Shown here piece by piece: positions 37,760 through 48,732 of a stretch of DNA of 64,000 nt. The notes beneath the pieces are model-generated. The model saw only the letters and a list, made by a program, of their open reading frames with translations. It had not been told where the DNA came from and made no database searches. The position numbers and the translations under genes are program-made. How positions within the stretch are numbered: the stretch's first letter is position 1; each line of letters starts with the position of its first letter. This stretch comes from Brevipalpus yothersi (taxonomy: Eukaryota > Arthropoda > Arachnida > Trombidiformes > Tenuipalpidae), in contig QZCP01000112.1 of the NCBI GenBank assembly GCA_003956705.1, positions 522,712 through 586,711 on the forward strand, given 5' to 3'.

Positions 37760-38647
37760 TGAGAGAAGATATTAACTTATCAGATTTACACAAATAAATG
37801 GTTGTTAGCTGATTAGATAGAAAGTCTTCGTCTTTTTTCTTTGCCCTCCTCAAAATATCACTCATCGCTTGAGATTTATCAAAACAATGTACACAATATA
37901 ATTAGTGGTAACTTTTGCTGATGGTCATGGATCATCACCGCCAATATCGATCCACTGTGAGAGCTAAGTTTGTGATCTGTTTTAATAACCATGAATTTGA
38001 AGAAAAAAAATTTAATTGCTCTTAGATGATTTTTTTGATCCATAATCTTCTTCTCTTGTGATCTAACCGACTTGTGGTTGCTTCCTCACTTGATGTGCAA
38101 CATTGAGTGGATGAACGATGTTTCACCGTTACTTTTATATTTTCTCCATGACCTGTGCTATTTCGATAAGTAAGTAAAACCTGATATAAGTAGTGAAAGT
38201 GGGCGAGAAACACAGTTCTCCTGTCTATGATTAGAACGAAATTATTTTCGCGCCTCGACAGCCTCACTCGTGTTATAGATGAAAAAGTTTCATCACTGTG
38301 TCAATCTATAGTTTTGCTTAAATTTTCCTTATTCGGAATTCTCTCTTCTTAATTTATCTGTGTAATTTATGATGATGTATCAGTTCAGTTTCGATGATCT
38401 GTGTGAATTCTGAAAGTTAGGTGAAAAATGCAACAAGAGATAATCGAGTGTGAATGAACTTGTTAGCCTCATGAGAACACTAGTTGTTTTCCTGTAAGCT
38501 TTCTCGGTCTTGTTGAGAGATTAATATCTTCTCCAACTTTTCTGGGTTATCAATCAGAACTTTTGACCTATTTTTGAGTCTAATCATGAAGTGAATGGTT
38601 TTTGATCTTAGAAGAATTTCTTGATATTCTCTCCCAAAGGCTGGACA
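36628..38647. other. Intergenic DNA upstream of the receptor gene
   Basis: AT-rich with one long GA tract. A signal-peptide exon for the receptor should lie in the right part, but none joins in phase convincingly. Confidence 0.45.
37687..37756. repeat. (GA)n microsatellite
   Basis: GA tract of about 70 bp. Confidence 0.95.
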
Positions 38648-41539
38648 ATGGGACTTTTGGGTGAAAAATGTCGTGTTTGTGGTGAAGGATGTGGATCAGA
38701 ATGGGATTCATGCAGAGAACACCCACAATGCAATAGTACGATATTTTTAAACAATCCACGATGTCGATTGGAAATATCTGTCACAGAAGGTTATTACATC
38801 AATTTGACCATCAATAATTTTAGTGTAACAACCAGTGAATCGGGTGGCATCAGTCGAACTTGCATTGATCATATGTCTGTGTCTGATAGCCGGTACGATC
38901 GTTTGATTGGAAACTTTTGCAACAAACAGCAGCCTCCAAGGTTTTTACTATCACCATGGAATAAACTTCGCATAGTTTTCAACACCAATTCAGAGTACAA
39001 ATTCAATTTTACCATCAGATCATCCAAATTCACTCTCCCATCCCAATTAGAACGAGAAATGAATGCACCGCCAAATGCATGTCCACCAGGATGGAATTTT
39101 TATCGAGGACATTGTTATCGAGCTTATAAGGAAAAAGAATCACTCCAATGGCATGATGCCGAAGAGAAATGTTCATTTATCAGCAAAGGTCGTGATGGTC
39201 ATCTTGTGAGCATTTTGGATCAAAAAGAGATGAAAGTTGTCCATCACTTCTTAACACGTGAATGGCACTCTCAACCCAATAATTCGTTTTACATAGGATT
39301 AATTGATCGTGATAAGGAAGGTGTGTATCGATGGAGTGATCATAATCCAATGAGTTACACTGATTGGGCCAAAGGTGGTCTTTTTGGTGACAAAACAGCT
39401 CCCCAGCCTGATGGTGGTGCTTATGAAGATTGTACCATCATCAAATACGATTCATACCATTCCACAGATAACTGGCATGACATACCATGTTCATTGGGCA
39501 AAAATCGTTTCTCTAATCTGTCATCAAAAGATTTTGAAGATTATATTGACAGTTACATTTGTAAAATGGATGCTTCGGTGCCATCGTTGAACGTAACTCG
39601 AACTCGTGAAGAGCTTTATGATGATGTTTATAAGCCAAGTTCACGACAAGTTATCCAACGAATAGCGGTCAAAGAGAAATATTTTGTCTGTGATAATAAT
39701 GAAGTGATCTCTTTTTTGCAAAGATGTGATGGCACACCGACATGTCGAGATGGTAGTGATGAAAATAACTGTTCTCGTGCAATGTCTCAAAGCTGTTTGC
39801 CCGATCAGTTCCGATGTGCTGATGGTGGATGTATATCGATTGCATTTACCTGTGATTTCGTTAAAAATTGCCATGATGGAAGTGATGAGAAACACTGCAC
39901 ACCACGAAAGTGTAAATCAAGCGAATTCAAATGCAATTCAGGACAATGTATACCTTACAATCAACGCTGTGATCTTCGTAATGATTGTCGTGATAAAAGT
40001 GATGAAGGACAAGAGTGTGCATCGAAAGGCTCATGCAATCAGAACATTACCTTCCAATGTTATTTCGGTAACTGTATTCCACTGGCCGCTGTGTGTGATC
40101 GACATCAAGATTGTCCAGGAAAGTTTCATGAAGATGAACAGGAAAGTTTTTGTAGCCGAATTGCTACTCGATCGATCACATCAACCGTTAGACCGACCAT
40201 TGTGTGCCAATCAGGCCAGATAATTGATGCTGCCAATAGATGTATTTACGATTTCGATCAATACGGATATCAGATTGGATGTCGAGATGTATCCCATTTA
40301 CGTAATTGTGAAGATTTCAAGTGTTCTCGAGATTACGTAAAATGTCCGAATTCTTACTGTATTCCTCCACGCTACATATGTGATGGTAAAAGAGATTGTG
40401 TTGGTGGTGAAGATGAAGCTCGATGTGAAAAATTCACATGTCCAGGCCAATATAAGTGTATGAATCACACATCGTGCATATTGTTGCAGCAATTATGTGA
40501 TTCAGTCAGACATTGTCAGTTTGGTGATGATGAATGGTTTTGTGATTTGACATGTCCAATAGGCTGTGAATGTGTTGGTCTGTATGCTAATTGTGCTCGT
40601 GGAAAATTCGACAGTTTGCCTCAAAATTTGACAAAAGGAATACGTAAGCTTGATCTTTCTCACAATCAACTTGGACCAACAATGGCTCAGGTAGATTTTC
40701 GACCTCATTTTTATCTCATCGAACTTATTCTCCAAAATAACGGCATCGAAATATTGAAGGCAAGCAAATTTAGTGGACTCAAGAATCTCCAATTACTCGA
40801 CCTTCGATACAATCGGCTCATGGTGATTGAGTCAGCAGCTTTCTCTGGTTTAATTAAGGTCAATACTTTGCGTCTTGAAGGTAATCCAAATATTAGTGTG
40901 ATACATCCAAATGCATTCAGTGGGTTAACTGAATTACCCTCACTCAATATATCACATACCAAAGTTCGAGAACTTAAGGCCAAATCATTTTATGGTCTTG
41001 AGCGACTACAGAGATTGGTATTTGCTCACAATAATTTGGAATCCGTTGAAACAGGATGCTTCATTGGGCTTAATTCGACAACCTCACTCGATTTGACTGG
41101 GAATGAAATAAGACTTTTCAAAAAAGACATGTTTGCCGGCTTAGACAGTTTGCGAATGATCAACACGAGTTCCTTCAAATTTTGCTGTATTGTTGCCAGT
41201 CCACCATTTAACATTCCTTTTGATCGGTGTCTACCATCTCCTGATGAAATTTCAGATTGTGAAGATCTTATGTCATCTCCTGTCCAGAGAGCTTTTCTAT
41301 GGATTTTAGGTGGAATTGCTCTCTGTTGTAATGTTTTCGTTATCGTCTGGCGATCTCGTTTACGATCAAGTCCAAATAAAGTTAGCTGTCTTCTTATACT
41401 TTCTTTGGGATGTGCAGATTGTCTAATGGGTATATACATGCTAACCATTGCCTCTGTTGATGTGTATTACAGGTAACTTTCGATATTTCTTGCCAAAAGC
41501 TAGTGATTGGGAACCCAAATTTTCGATTGCTAATCTGTT

Positions 41540-41579
<40 letters not shown>

Positions 41580-42752
41580 CTAGAGGCCGATATATCGAAG
41601 TGTCTGATGTTTGGAGAAATAGTGTTCTGTGTAAGATCTGTGGATTTTTATCAACACTCTCAACGGAAGCTTCCGTTTTCACTTTAGTTTTCATCACCAT
41701 TGACCGTCTCATCTGTATTTGTTTTCCATTCTCAAAATATCGTTTAACTCTTCAATTTACGTACAAGTTAGTATGAGAACATTATTTACCTTTCATTTAT
41801 TTTTTTTCATTTTCATTTCACTAGACTTGTCATTTGTTCATGGCTTATCGCTCTTCTGATAAGCCTATTGCCTCTCATAGCAAGACCATACTTTAAAGAT
41901 CAATTCTATTCTCGTTCTGGTGTTTGTCTAGCCCTTCACATAACAAACAAAAATCCTGCTGGCTGGGAATATTCGGTTGCTATTTTTTTATTTCTCAATC
42001 TGATCGCTTTCATAATTATAGTCACTTGTTATTTATACATGTACAAAGTAGTTCTAGATTCACAAAGACGGATGAGTCAAATCAAGTCAAAACAATTACG
42101 AGAACGACTGATTGGACGTCAAATGGCTCTAATTGTTGGAAGTAATTTTTTATGCTGGTTTCCAATCATTATCATGGGCTTACTTGCAATCAACGGATAT
42201 CGTTTACCTGCTACTGTATATTCTTGGACAGCCGTTTTCGTACTTCCTTTGAATTCAGCAACCAACCCCATACTTTATACACTAGCTGAGCTGAAACCAA
42301 AATTATTCCGCTCAAATCGACGAGACTCATTAACCAATCGATTTTTGGTTTCCAAAAATTCCAATAGTACACATCAACAAAGGGTTCCCAAATCGATGAA
42401 ACCTCCACCCGGATATGTTCGTTTGAGTGATTTTCTCCGAGATGGTGGAATATTGAATGCTCGTCATATACTAGAGATCACTTGCTCTCTATGTGAACAA
42501 TTGAAAGAAATTCATGAGAAAAGTTTCGCTTTGGGAGGAATGGAGGCTGATAATGTTTTCGTATCAGAGCGAATAGATCCAAAACGTTTACAGGTCTATC
42601 TTCCCGATCATAATGCTTTCAAAGTTCTGAATGCTACGGAAAGTGATGATTATGCCCTTGATATGGAAGAATTTGGTTTAATGGTTAAACGAATGTTAAC
42701 ACAATACTCATTCAAACGAAATTTATCATTCAATATAGAGAATTCTAAATAA
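38648..42752 (+). CDS. GRL101-like receptor: CUB, C-type lectin, LDLa, LRR, 7TM, kinase-like tail
   Basis: Exons 38648-41472, 41584-41766 and 41825-42752 give 1311 residues from the first ATG. The open frame extends a little further 5' and a signal peptide is missing, so a 5' exon is probably unseen. Order: CUB-like (about 8-125), C-type lectin (145-304, with WSDHNP and NWHDIPC), about seven LDLa modules (347-632, each with DGSDE/DKSDE-type calcium acids, one of them degenerate), LRR N-cap and LRRs (634-845), rhodopsin-type 7TM (879-1160) with IDRL after TM3 and NPILY in TM7, then a cytoplasmic tail. Resembles Lymnaea GRL101 and relaxin-receptor-like LGRs, G-protein-coupled receptors with LDLa and LRR ectodomains. 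The ligand is unknown. Residues about 1193-1291 resemble a protein-kinase C-lobe. Confidence 0.88.
41543..41571. repeat. (CT)n tract in receptor intron 1, next to the acceptor
   Basis: CT tract of about 29 bp ending 12 bp before the acceptor AG, so it can serve as the pyrimidine tract. Confidence 0.9.
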
Positions 42753-43586
42753 TAATCTTAAAATTTTGAAACCAGTTCCTCTCTCTCACGCACACACGCA
42801 CTCAAACAATTTTCTCTTTTCTACGATTCTTGTTCCTGTTTCTTTTTAATCATTCAATTAGAAACTAATCAGAAACTCTAATAATAATCATTTATTGATT
42901 GGAAAAACCTCATTGTGATCAATGACATGTCTGATTATATCCGAGCTTCGAGTTAATTCAATTGATTTCATATCCTAATCTCCTGCTTCAACTCTGTGAA
43001 TTTTGTGAATAATCTTGATGGAAATATACCCGCAAAGCATCATATCGCAGACGGTCGATAACACTACATAAATAAGGAAAGTGAAACACTCAATTTTTTC
43101 TTCCTAATCGGACAAGATTCTTGAAACTTCAAATAAACGCCTAAATAGAAGAAATAATACTAAAACTGAGATTGAATTTATGATTCATTCTCGAAGTTTG
43201 ATAAGTGAGAATATTCTGTAAACGAGAAAAAGAATTTTTCGAAAATATTCCCAATTCCGAATCTAGAAATTTAGTTTGTTTTTTCACCATTCTGTCGCTA
43301 GAACCTTTTGGTGAATCTGAGTGGAAACGCAGAGTTTTTGGTTACAAAATTTTTGTTCGTTGATTAGTCTAGAGATATATATACTCTCTGGACTACTCAC
43401 AACAGAATTTTGAAGAATCTAGAATCTAGAATCTAGAATGCTAGAATTCTAGAATTCTGTCTAGAGGTCGCTCACAGAGAAAGTAGTGACTTGGCATGTC
43501 TGGAAACTGTTTTGCTGGATCAATACTTACTTGTTAGAGACCGGTTAAATGTCTTCTCCCAATTCTTCCAAAAAATTTTTTCATAG
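42753..43586. other. Intergenic DNA with a TCTAGAA-type short repeat
   Basis: Receptor 3' flank. Near 43417-43466 there are tandem and palindromic TCTAGAA/GAATTC units. No gene is seen. Confidence 0.5.
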
Positions 43587-43792
43587 GATTTAATTAATTA
43601 TTTAACTAATTAAGTGAATAAACTGAATAATTTAAAGTATCTAAAGTGCGACATCAGTGAGAATATAAGTATAATACTGTCGGTGAAGTTATCTTCGAAC
43701 AAACCCGAATTCTGAGTGTCCGGGTGCTTTAAAATATCCGCCATAAGGCAAGCAGCTGCCTAGGGAACAACCGGAAAACAAGGATCAGAACG

Positions 43793-46700
43793 ATGTCGAG
43801 TGGCGGGCGATCAAAAGCCCAGAAAGGTAAGAAAAAGAGATGGTTTTATAGAGATCCGCAGAACAAGGAAAGAATAGAAAACCAACATCTAAGTGAAAGA
43901 AAGTTTCAGAGAACTCAGAAACAACCTGAAAAATGGTCTTTAGGACATATTAACGCAAACAGAAGCGAAATAGCGGTCAGTGAAGCAATCAATAATATAG
44001 ATAGTAACCTATGGATAATAGGTATCTGCGACACTCCGACTGATGTAGGAGCGATAGCTAAAATACAAGGAGTGAATTTTACTGCAGTTAATGGCTCTTG
44101 TGCCATTATCTCGAACGAAAAAAATTGGAAAACAGTGGCGTGCCCGGCCAATTTTGACTGCCTGGCCGTAAGTGGCCACATTAGAGGTAGAAGAGTGGGC
44201 ATAATAGAATTTTATTGGAGACCGTGGGTGCAAAGTAAAGGGGAAATTTTTGATGTAATTGAGGAAATATGTAGAAGAAGCTTAGAGAGACATGATATAT
44301 ACATTATTGGAGACAGCAATACTGAAAACAGTCTGTGGAGCAAAAAGATAGGCGATATGAACAACCGCTCCTCATCAGTGAGACTGGTGGAATTAATGTC
44401 TTCATGGGGATTGAAAAATGTTCATGAACCAACGGAAGACTCTTGGACATGGTCCAAGGGGCTTCGTAAATCATGGATTGATGTAATGCTTTTCAAAAGT
44501 TCAAATAAAAAAGAGATAGACAACAAAAAGATTGTCCATTGCCAAGGCAGTGATCACCGTCTTTTACTTTGTGATATTACACATTTATATGAAAAGAATG
44601 AAAACAAAAAATGGTCATTCATAAATTTCGAATTGCTAAAACAAGAAATTATTACGAATAAATTCTTATTTGATGAGAATTGTAGCAGTGAGGAATTGAA
44701 ATGGACTTTTTTCAAATTAGTAGCACATACAACGAACGTTGTGGCTAGAGCCTCATGTGATAGATTTGGCAGACCTTGGCATAAAATAGATGCCTTAGTC
44801 CAAAGAAAAAATAGCTTGAGAAGAAAGATTAAGAAGCTTAACACACATTCAGCAGAAGGAATGAAGAAACTCAGTGACTTATGTGTCGAACTAGATGAAG
44901 TCAAGATGTTAATAGGCAGGAGACAGATAGAAACCGTCAGAAAAAAGAAGGATGAGCTCCTGGCTGGAGTTTTACCTCCATGGAAAACAGCGGAGCTAAT
45001 TCTAGGAAAAGATTGGACGAAAATGAAGAGAGAAATAATGAGCTCAAATCATGAAGCTCTAGAAAAAAGCAAAGAAGCTTTTCTCGAGGGATACAGTGAG
45101 AATCCTAAGAAGCTTAGTAAAATAGAATCAACGATCGAAGCAGACTGGCAATGGCTAACGAGAGAAGAATGGAACCTCGTCATCAAATCCTTGAGGAAGA
45201 GAAAATGCAAATTCGACGATTACCTTGATGGAAAGTCCTTCTCATATTTCCTTGAACTAGATGAAGGTTACGAAAAATATTTCAGAACGGCAATGAGCAA
45301 AGGGCTAATCCCTAAGCAAGCGTTTGTTAGCAAGATAACGTTAATCGAAAAAGCCAATGGGAAGCAGGTAAGACCCATTGCCATAATGCATCCAGTAGGA
45401 AGAACAGCAGACTGTTGTATGCAAAGAATCTTAAGCAGAAATGAAAATATCAGAAGACTACCCTTCCAATGGGGATTCTGCAAGAAAATAGGAGCACAGG
45501 ATTTCTTTATGAATTTCCTAAACATATTAAGCCCTCTTTTCAAAAGCCAGCATGCGGTGGTTATGATGATAACATCGGCCGATCTGAAAAATGCATTTGA
45601 GAATTACTCAGTGCCGAAATGTCAACAAAATCTAGAAGAATCAGGCTATTCACGAAAGTTTGGGGAACTGGTCAGGAGGATAATAAGTGATAGAATTAGC
45701 ACAGTGAAAAATGAAGAGGGAAAAACTTTATTTCAAATTAACGAGAAGGGCAGCCCACAGGGGTCATTTTCGAGCCCAACATTATTCAATATTGCAACAA
45801 AAGATATATATATCAATGAAATTAAAGGAATAAAAATGAACACGCTCAAATATGCCGATGATGGCATCGTATGCTCGCCAGTATTTAGAGTGAGCGAAAG
45901 CCAGAAAATAAGCCGTAAAAAAGTGGAAAATATGGTCACTTTCATGAAAGAGATTGAAGTATCGGTGGTGGAAGAATTGGATAGAATGTGTAAAGAGGTT
46001 GGACTCGAGCTCAATAGAGATAAGACCAAAACAATAATTGTAACAAATTCAGTTATTGTGAATAAATACCTGCAAGAAAGAGGAAAGGAGGAGATAAGAA
46101 TACTAGGATTGAATCTAAGAGCCGGTCAGATAACTTCACAATTGAGGACAGATGTTATTACAAAACTGAGAGAAGTTCATTCGTTACTAAAAAGAAAAGT
46201 TCGAAATTTGAATGAATTGCCCGCTAGACTAATTCCGATTATCTATGATGGTACTGTGAACTCAATTCTAAGATATTACAGCGCTTTTCTTGTGAAATAT
46301 GGAGCCATGGATAAGATAGTGGTATTATGCTCGGAAATCATCAGAACTCTTTGCTGCACCAACTCCTCAGTGAACGCGAATGTGCTGAGAGCGATGCTAA
46401 GAATAGAACATCCAGAAAGGGTAGTCATGAAACAGTGGCTAAACTATGTTAGAAAGATAGGCTTCTGTAACGTATCGCTAGAAAAATGGCCAGCTTGGAC
46501 AAAATTATTGATATATAAATCTCCATCTAGCAGTAGCATCGACATTGGTATCCCACCGGTAGTTAACAGAGAGTGGATCGAAAATATTGACATGAACACA
46601 ACTGGCACAATCTATGTACAATTGAAAACGATTGAAGGCCATCGAATTCAGCTCAAAATGAAATTCGAGACAAGGCAATACAAATATGAATGGAGGATGG

Positions 46701-47656
46701 AATATATCAAAGAAAAAACCGATGAAAGTCATCATATTCGTACAGCATTGATAGAATTCATAGATTCACACCTTCCGAAAGTGCAATGGCTTCAACTTAT
46801 CATAATTAGAGCCCCAAAAGAGGCTATCTTAGATCCATACCAGAGTGAGAATTTCAATTATATGAATCAATGCTTATGCGGCTTCAAATACAAATGGGCG
46901 ATCTTCGAGAACGAATTAGAAGATTACATTTTAACAGAAAACTTTGATAGCTGTGCTAAACCGGATTGGTCATGTGCACAGTCGAACACAGTGCTAGAAA
47001 TCACAGAAGAACTGAAAATTGACCGAAAAATTTCAAATGAATTTAGAAGCAAATTATGTGCAAGATATCAGCTTGACTATATAAGCGTACTTGCTGGAGA
47101 GTGGCATAGATACACGAGTAGACGATCGTGTAGATGTGGGAAAAGATTGTCGACTCTCCACATTTTGTGGGATTGTAGATTCATGAGAAGAGAAAAGTGG
47201 ATGGAGGAAAAAGGAATGATACCAATGAAAGAATTAATACAGTTAGCCAGAAGCAAGGATGATCTGATTGAATTAGGCTGCGCATTCGAGAGAGTTTTAA
47301 GATTGAATGGGATTATCATTCAGAGAGACAGATTGCAAAGTTCACTGGAATCTATGGTGAAAAATGAAGCCATTAGTCAATGGAGAAGACAGACTCTGGC
47401 TGAAGAACATGATTATTATAAGAAAAAGAATGATGAAAAAGAAAAAGAGGAAAAGAAAATTGAAGATGAGAAAAAGTTGGCAACAATAGAGAGGAGAAGA
47501 GAAAATAGGAAGAGAAAAAGAGCAGAACTGAAGATAAGAAAAGGAGAAAATAAACAAGAGGAAGAATTATCCAACGAGGAGAAAAGCGAGCGAAAGAGAA
47601 AGCGAACAATAATTGAAAAAGTCGACGAGACAGGTAATATAATTATAATCAGTTGA
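43793..47656 (+). CDS. Retrotransposon endonuclease-reverse transcriptase
   Basis: 1287 residues. The N-terminus is basic (KAQKGKKKRW). An APE-like endonuclease (about 50-265) shows HINANRS, GDSNTENSLW, SWIDVML and GSDHRLL, the usual order in R1/I-like elements. The Glu seen in most relatives as QEP appears as CDTP here. The reverse transcriptase (about 480-800) has motif A ADLKNAFEN (Asp near 597), motif B GSPQGSFSSPTLFN, motif C YADDG (near 687) and motif D LELNRDKTK, so the catalytic aspartates are present. A Cys/His knuckle CRCGKRLSTLHILWDC lies near 1113, as in this superfamily. No RNase H was recognised. A Lys/Glu-rich coiled-coil-like tail ends the protein. There is no frameshift or stop, so the copy looks recent. 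Confidence 0.9.
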   Translation: MSSGGRSKAQKGKKKRWFYRDPQNKERIENQHLSERKFQRTQKQPEKWSLGHINANRSEIAVSEAINNIDSNLWIIGICDTPTDVGAIAKIQGVNFTAVNGSCAIISNEKNWKTVACPANFDCLAVSGHIRGRRVGIIEFYWRPWVQSKGEIFDVIEEICRRSLERHDIYIIGDSNTENSLWSKKIGDMNNRSSSVRLVELMSSWGLKNVHEPTEDSWTWSKGLRKSWIDVMLFKSSNKKEIDNKKIVHCQGSDHRLLLCDITHLYEKNENKKWSFINFELLKQEIITNKFLFDENCSSEELKWTFFKLVAHTTNVVARASCDRFGRPWHKIDALVQRKNSLRRKIKKLNTHSAEGMKKLSDLCVELDEVKMLIGRRQIETVRKKKDELLAGVLPPWKTAELILGKDWTKMKREIMSSNHEALEKSKEAFLEGYSENPKKLSKIESTIEADWQWLTREEWNLVIKSLRKRKCKFDDYLDGKSFSYFLELDEGYEKYFRTAMSKGLIPKQAFVSKITLIEKANGKQVRPIAIMHPVGRTADCCMQRILSRNENIRRLPFQWGFCKKIGAQDFFMNFLNILSPLFKSQHAVVMMITSADLKNAFENYSVPKCQQNLEESGYSRKFGELVRRIISDRISTVKNEEGKTLFQINEKGSPQGSFSSPTLFNIATKDIYINEIKGIKMNTLKYADDGIVCSPVFRVSESQKISRKKVENMVTFMKEIEVSVVEELDRMCKEVGLELNRDKTKTIIVTNSVIVNKYLQERGKEEIRILGLNLRAGQITSQLRTDVITKLREVHSLLKRKVRNLNELPARLIPIIYDGTVNSILRYYSAFLVKYGAMDKIVVLCSEIIRTLCCTNSSVNANVLRAMLRIEHPERVVMKQWLNYVRKIGFCNVSLEKWPAWTKLLIYKSPSSSSIDIGIPPVVNREWIENIDMNTTGTIYVQLKTIEGHRIQLKMKFETRQYKYEWRMEYIKEKTDESHHIRTALIEFIDSHLPKVQWLQLIIIRAPKEAILDPYQSENFNYMNQCLCGFKYKWAIFENELEDYILTENFDSCAKPDWSCAQSNTVLEITEELKIDRKISNEFRSKLCARYQLDYISVLAGEWHRYTSRRSCRCGKRLSTLHILWDCRFMRREKWMEEKGMIPMKELIQLARSKDDLIELGCAFERVLRLNGIIIQRDRLQSSLESMVKNEAISQWRRQTLAEEHDYYKKKNDEKEKEEKKIEDEKKLATIERRRENRKRKRAELKIRKGENKQEEELSNEEKSERKRKRTIIEKVDETGNIIIIS

Positions 47657-47673
47657 TGGAACAATTATGATCC

Positions 47674-47693
47674 GTTTAATTAATTAATTAATC
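47674..47693. repeat. (TTAA)n tail of the retrotransposon
   Basis: About four TTAA units 18 bp after the stop codon. It is also the only conspicuous sequence between the converging ORFs. Confidence 0.7.
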
Positions 47694-47794
47694 ATCGAAT
47701 AGTGGCTGTATACACTCAGAAAACTACGATCTTTCCTGCCAGCCTACAAGAAATAGATTTTCTGAGCTAGAAGTTAACTTAAGAACTTCGAATC

Positions 47795-48616
47795 TCACTC
47801 AAGAGATAAAGGTGATGCATCAGGAGCGGAACCATCTGCTTCAGAAGTACCAGTCGTGGAAGGGGTAGCAGAACCACTGATGGAGGTAGCGGAAATGACG
47901 GAATTGGGAGCAGACACATCCGAAACAGAGGATCCAGAGCTTGAAGGAGTGGTGAAGCCACCAGTTGAAGTTCCAGGTGTAGGATTGGAGTAGTCAACAC
48001 CGTTATTAGAAGATCGCGAACCTCTATTGACAGCAGCCTTCGAATGAACAATTACAGGAGTAGCCAAGCGTTTAGCGGGAAAAGAAGCCGGTGAATTGCG
48101 ACGCTTATTTGACACATAAGTAGCAGATTGAGCCGAAGAAGGTTGACGAAGTCGCGGTAGATCGACAACAGCAGCTCTTGATGATCGTAGAAACTCCTTG
48201 ATAACCTCCACGCGACGATAATTCTGAGGATTCTCGAGCGGCACCATTCCCAAGCAACGAGATTCATGTAGATGCTGCAAGAAAACACTTTTATCGTAAT
48301 AGGTCACCATGCATATTTTACAATACCAATGATCAACATGGGAAACCTTCTTAGAGCAGTATAGATTTAATTTAATAGACAATTGATCGATATCACACAC
48401 AAATATGGTGGAGTCAAAACACATAACCACATGATCAGGGAAACGACGACGAATATCCAAAAGATAAGGTTCTAAATCGATAATTTCATCAAGAACAGAA
48501 TCAGTGACAGAAGCAAGAGTTAGGCGTTGACGAACAGTGTGATAATCGCGGGATTCCATAGCACGGCTCATCAAAAAAGAAAATTTGCGTAGAAAGGAAG
48601 GAGAAAGGAAAGACAT
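47795..48616 (-). CDS. Intronless zinc-finger protein of unknown family (ORF B)
   Basis: 273 residues from the ATG at 48614-48616 (MSFLSP). The open frame extends further 5' but without an ATG. One zinc-finger-like unit, CKICMVTYYDKSVFLQHLHESRC (C-x2-C-x12-H-x4-C), lies at about residues 105-127. The C-terminal half is rich in Ser, Thr, Gly and Pro and looks disordered. A TATATAAAG motif lies 85 bp upstream. It follows ORF A on the same strand with a short gap and converges on the retrotransposon. I do not recognise the family. It may be a host orphan gene or part of a mobile element. Confidence 0.6.
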   Translation of the reverse strand: MSFLSPSFLRKFSFLMSRAMESRDYHTVRQRLTLASVTDSVLDEIIDLEPYLLDIRRRFPDHVVMCFDSTIFVCDIDQLSIKLNLYCSKKVSHVDHWYCKICMVTYYDKSVFLQHLHESRCLGMVPLENPQNYRRVEVIKEFLRSSRAAVVDLPRLRQPSSAQSATYVSNKRRNSPASFPAKRLATPVIVHSKAAVNRGSRSSNNGVDYSNPTPGTSTGGFTTPSSSGSSVSDVSAPNSVISATSISGSATPSTTGTSEADGSAPDASPLSLE

Positions 48617-48700
48617 TGTGAGAGAATGAGATGAAAATATGAAAATGAAGTGATCAAGAAAAAATTCTGAAGTTAATGAAAAAAAGTGGAAAAGAAAAGA

Positions 48701-48709
48701 CTTTATATA
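48701..48709 (-). promoter_or_regulatory. TATA-box-like motif upstream of ORF B
   Basis: TATATAAAG on the minus strand, about 85 bp upstream of the ORF B ATG and just after the ORF A stop. It suggests that ORF B has its own promoter. Confidence 0.45.
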
Positions 48710-48732
48710 CACATAGCAACAAGGTAGCAAGT

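Larger units (their letters stand above)
43587..47695 (+). mobile_element. Non-LTR retrotransposon, R1/I-like group, apparently intact ORF
   Basis: A single 1287-codon ORF encodes an endonuclease and a reverse transcriptase. About 200 bp of 5' leader precede it. A TTAA-repeat tail (about 47674-47693) lies just after the stop, as in elements ending in a short simple repeat. A similar TTAATTAATTA stretch at about 43590-43613 marks the probable 5' edge, so both ends may derive from a TTAA-rich target. No LTRs and no upstream ORF1 are visible. Boundaries are approximate. Confidence 0.8.

Noticed and set aside
38472..38495. Possible signal-peptide exon MRTLVVF upstream of the receptor
   Set aside because: A donor follows, but its phase does not fit the available acceptors before the receptor exon.
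43672..43694. Resemblance to the mature miR-8/miR-200 sequence (taatactgtc then ggtgaag)
   Set aside because: Only the first ten bases match well, and no complementary arm able to form a pre-miRNA hairpin lies upstream. It sits in the retrotransposon leader.
47342..47664. Overlapping Phe/Ser-rich minus-strand open frames
   Set aside because: They are the antisense of the Lys/Glu-rich tail of the retrotransposon protein.
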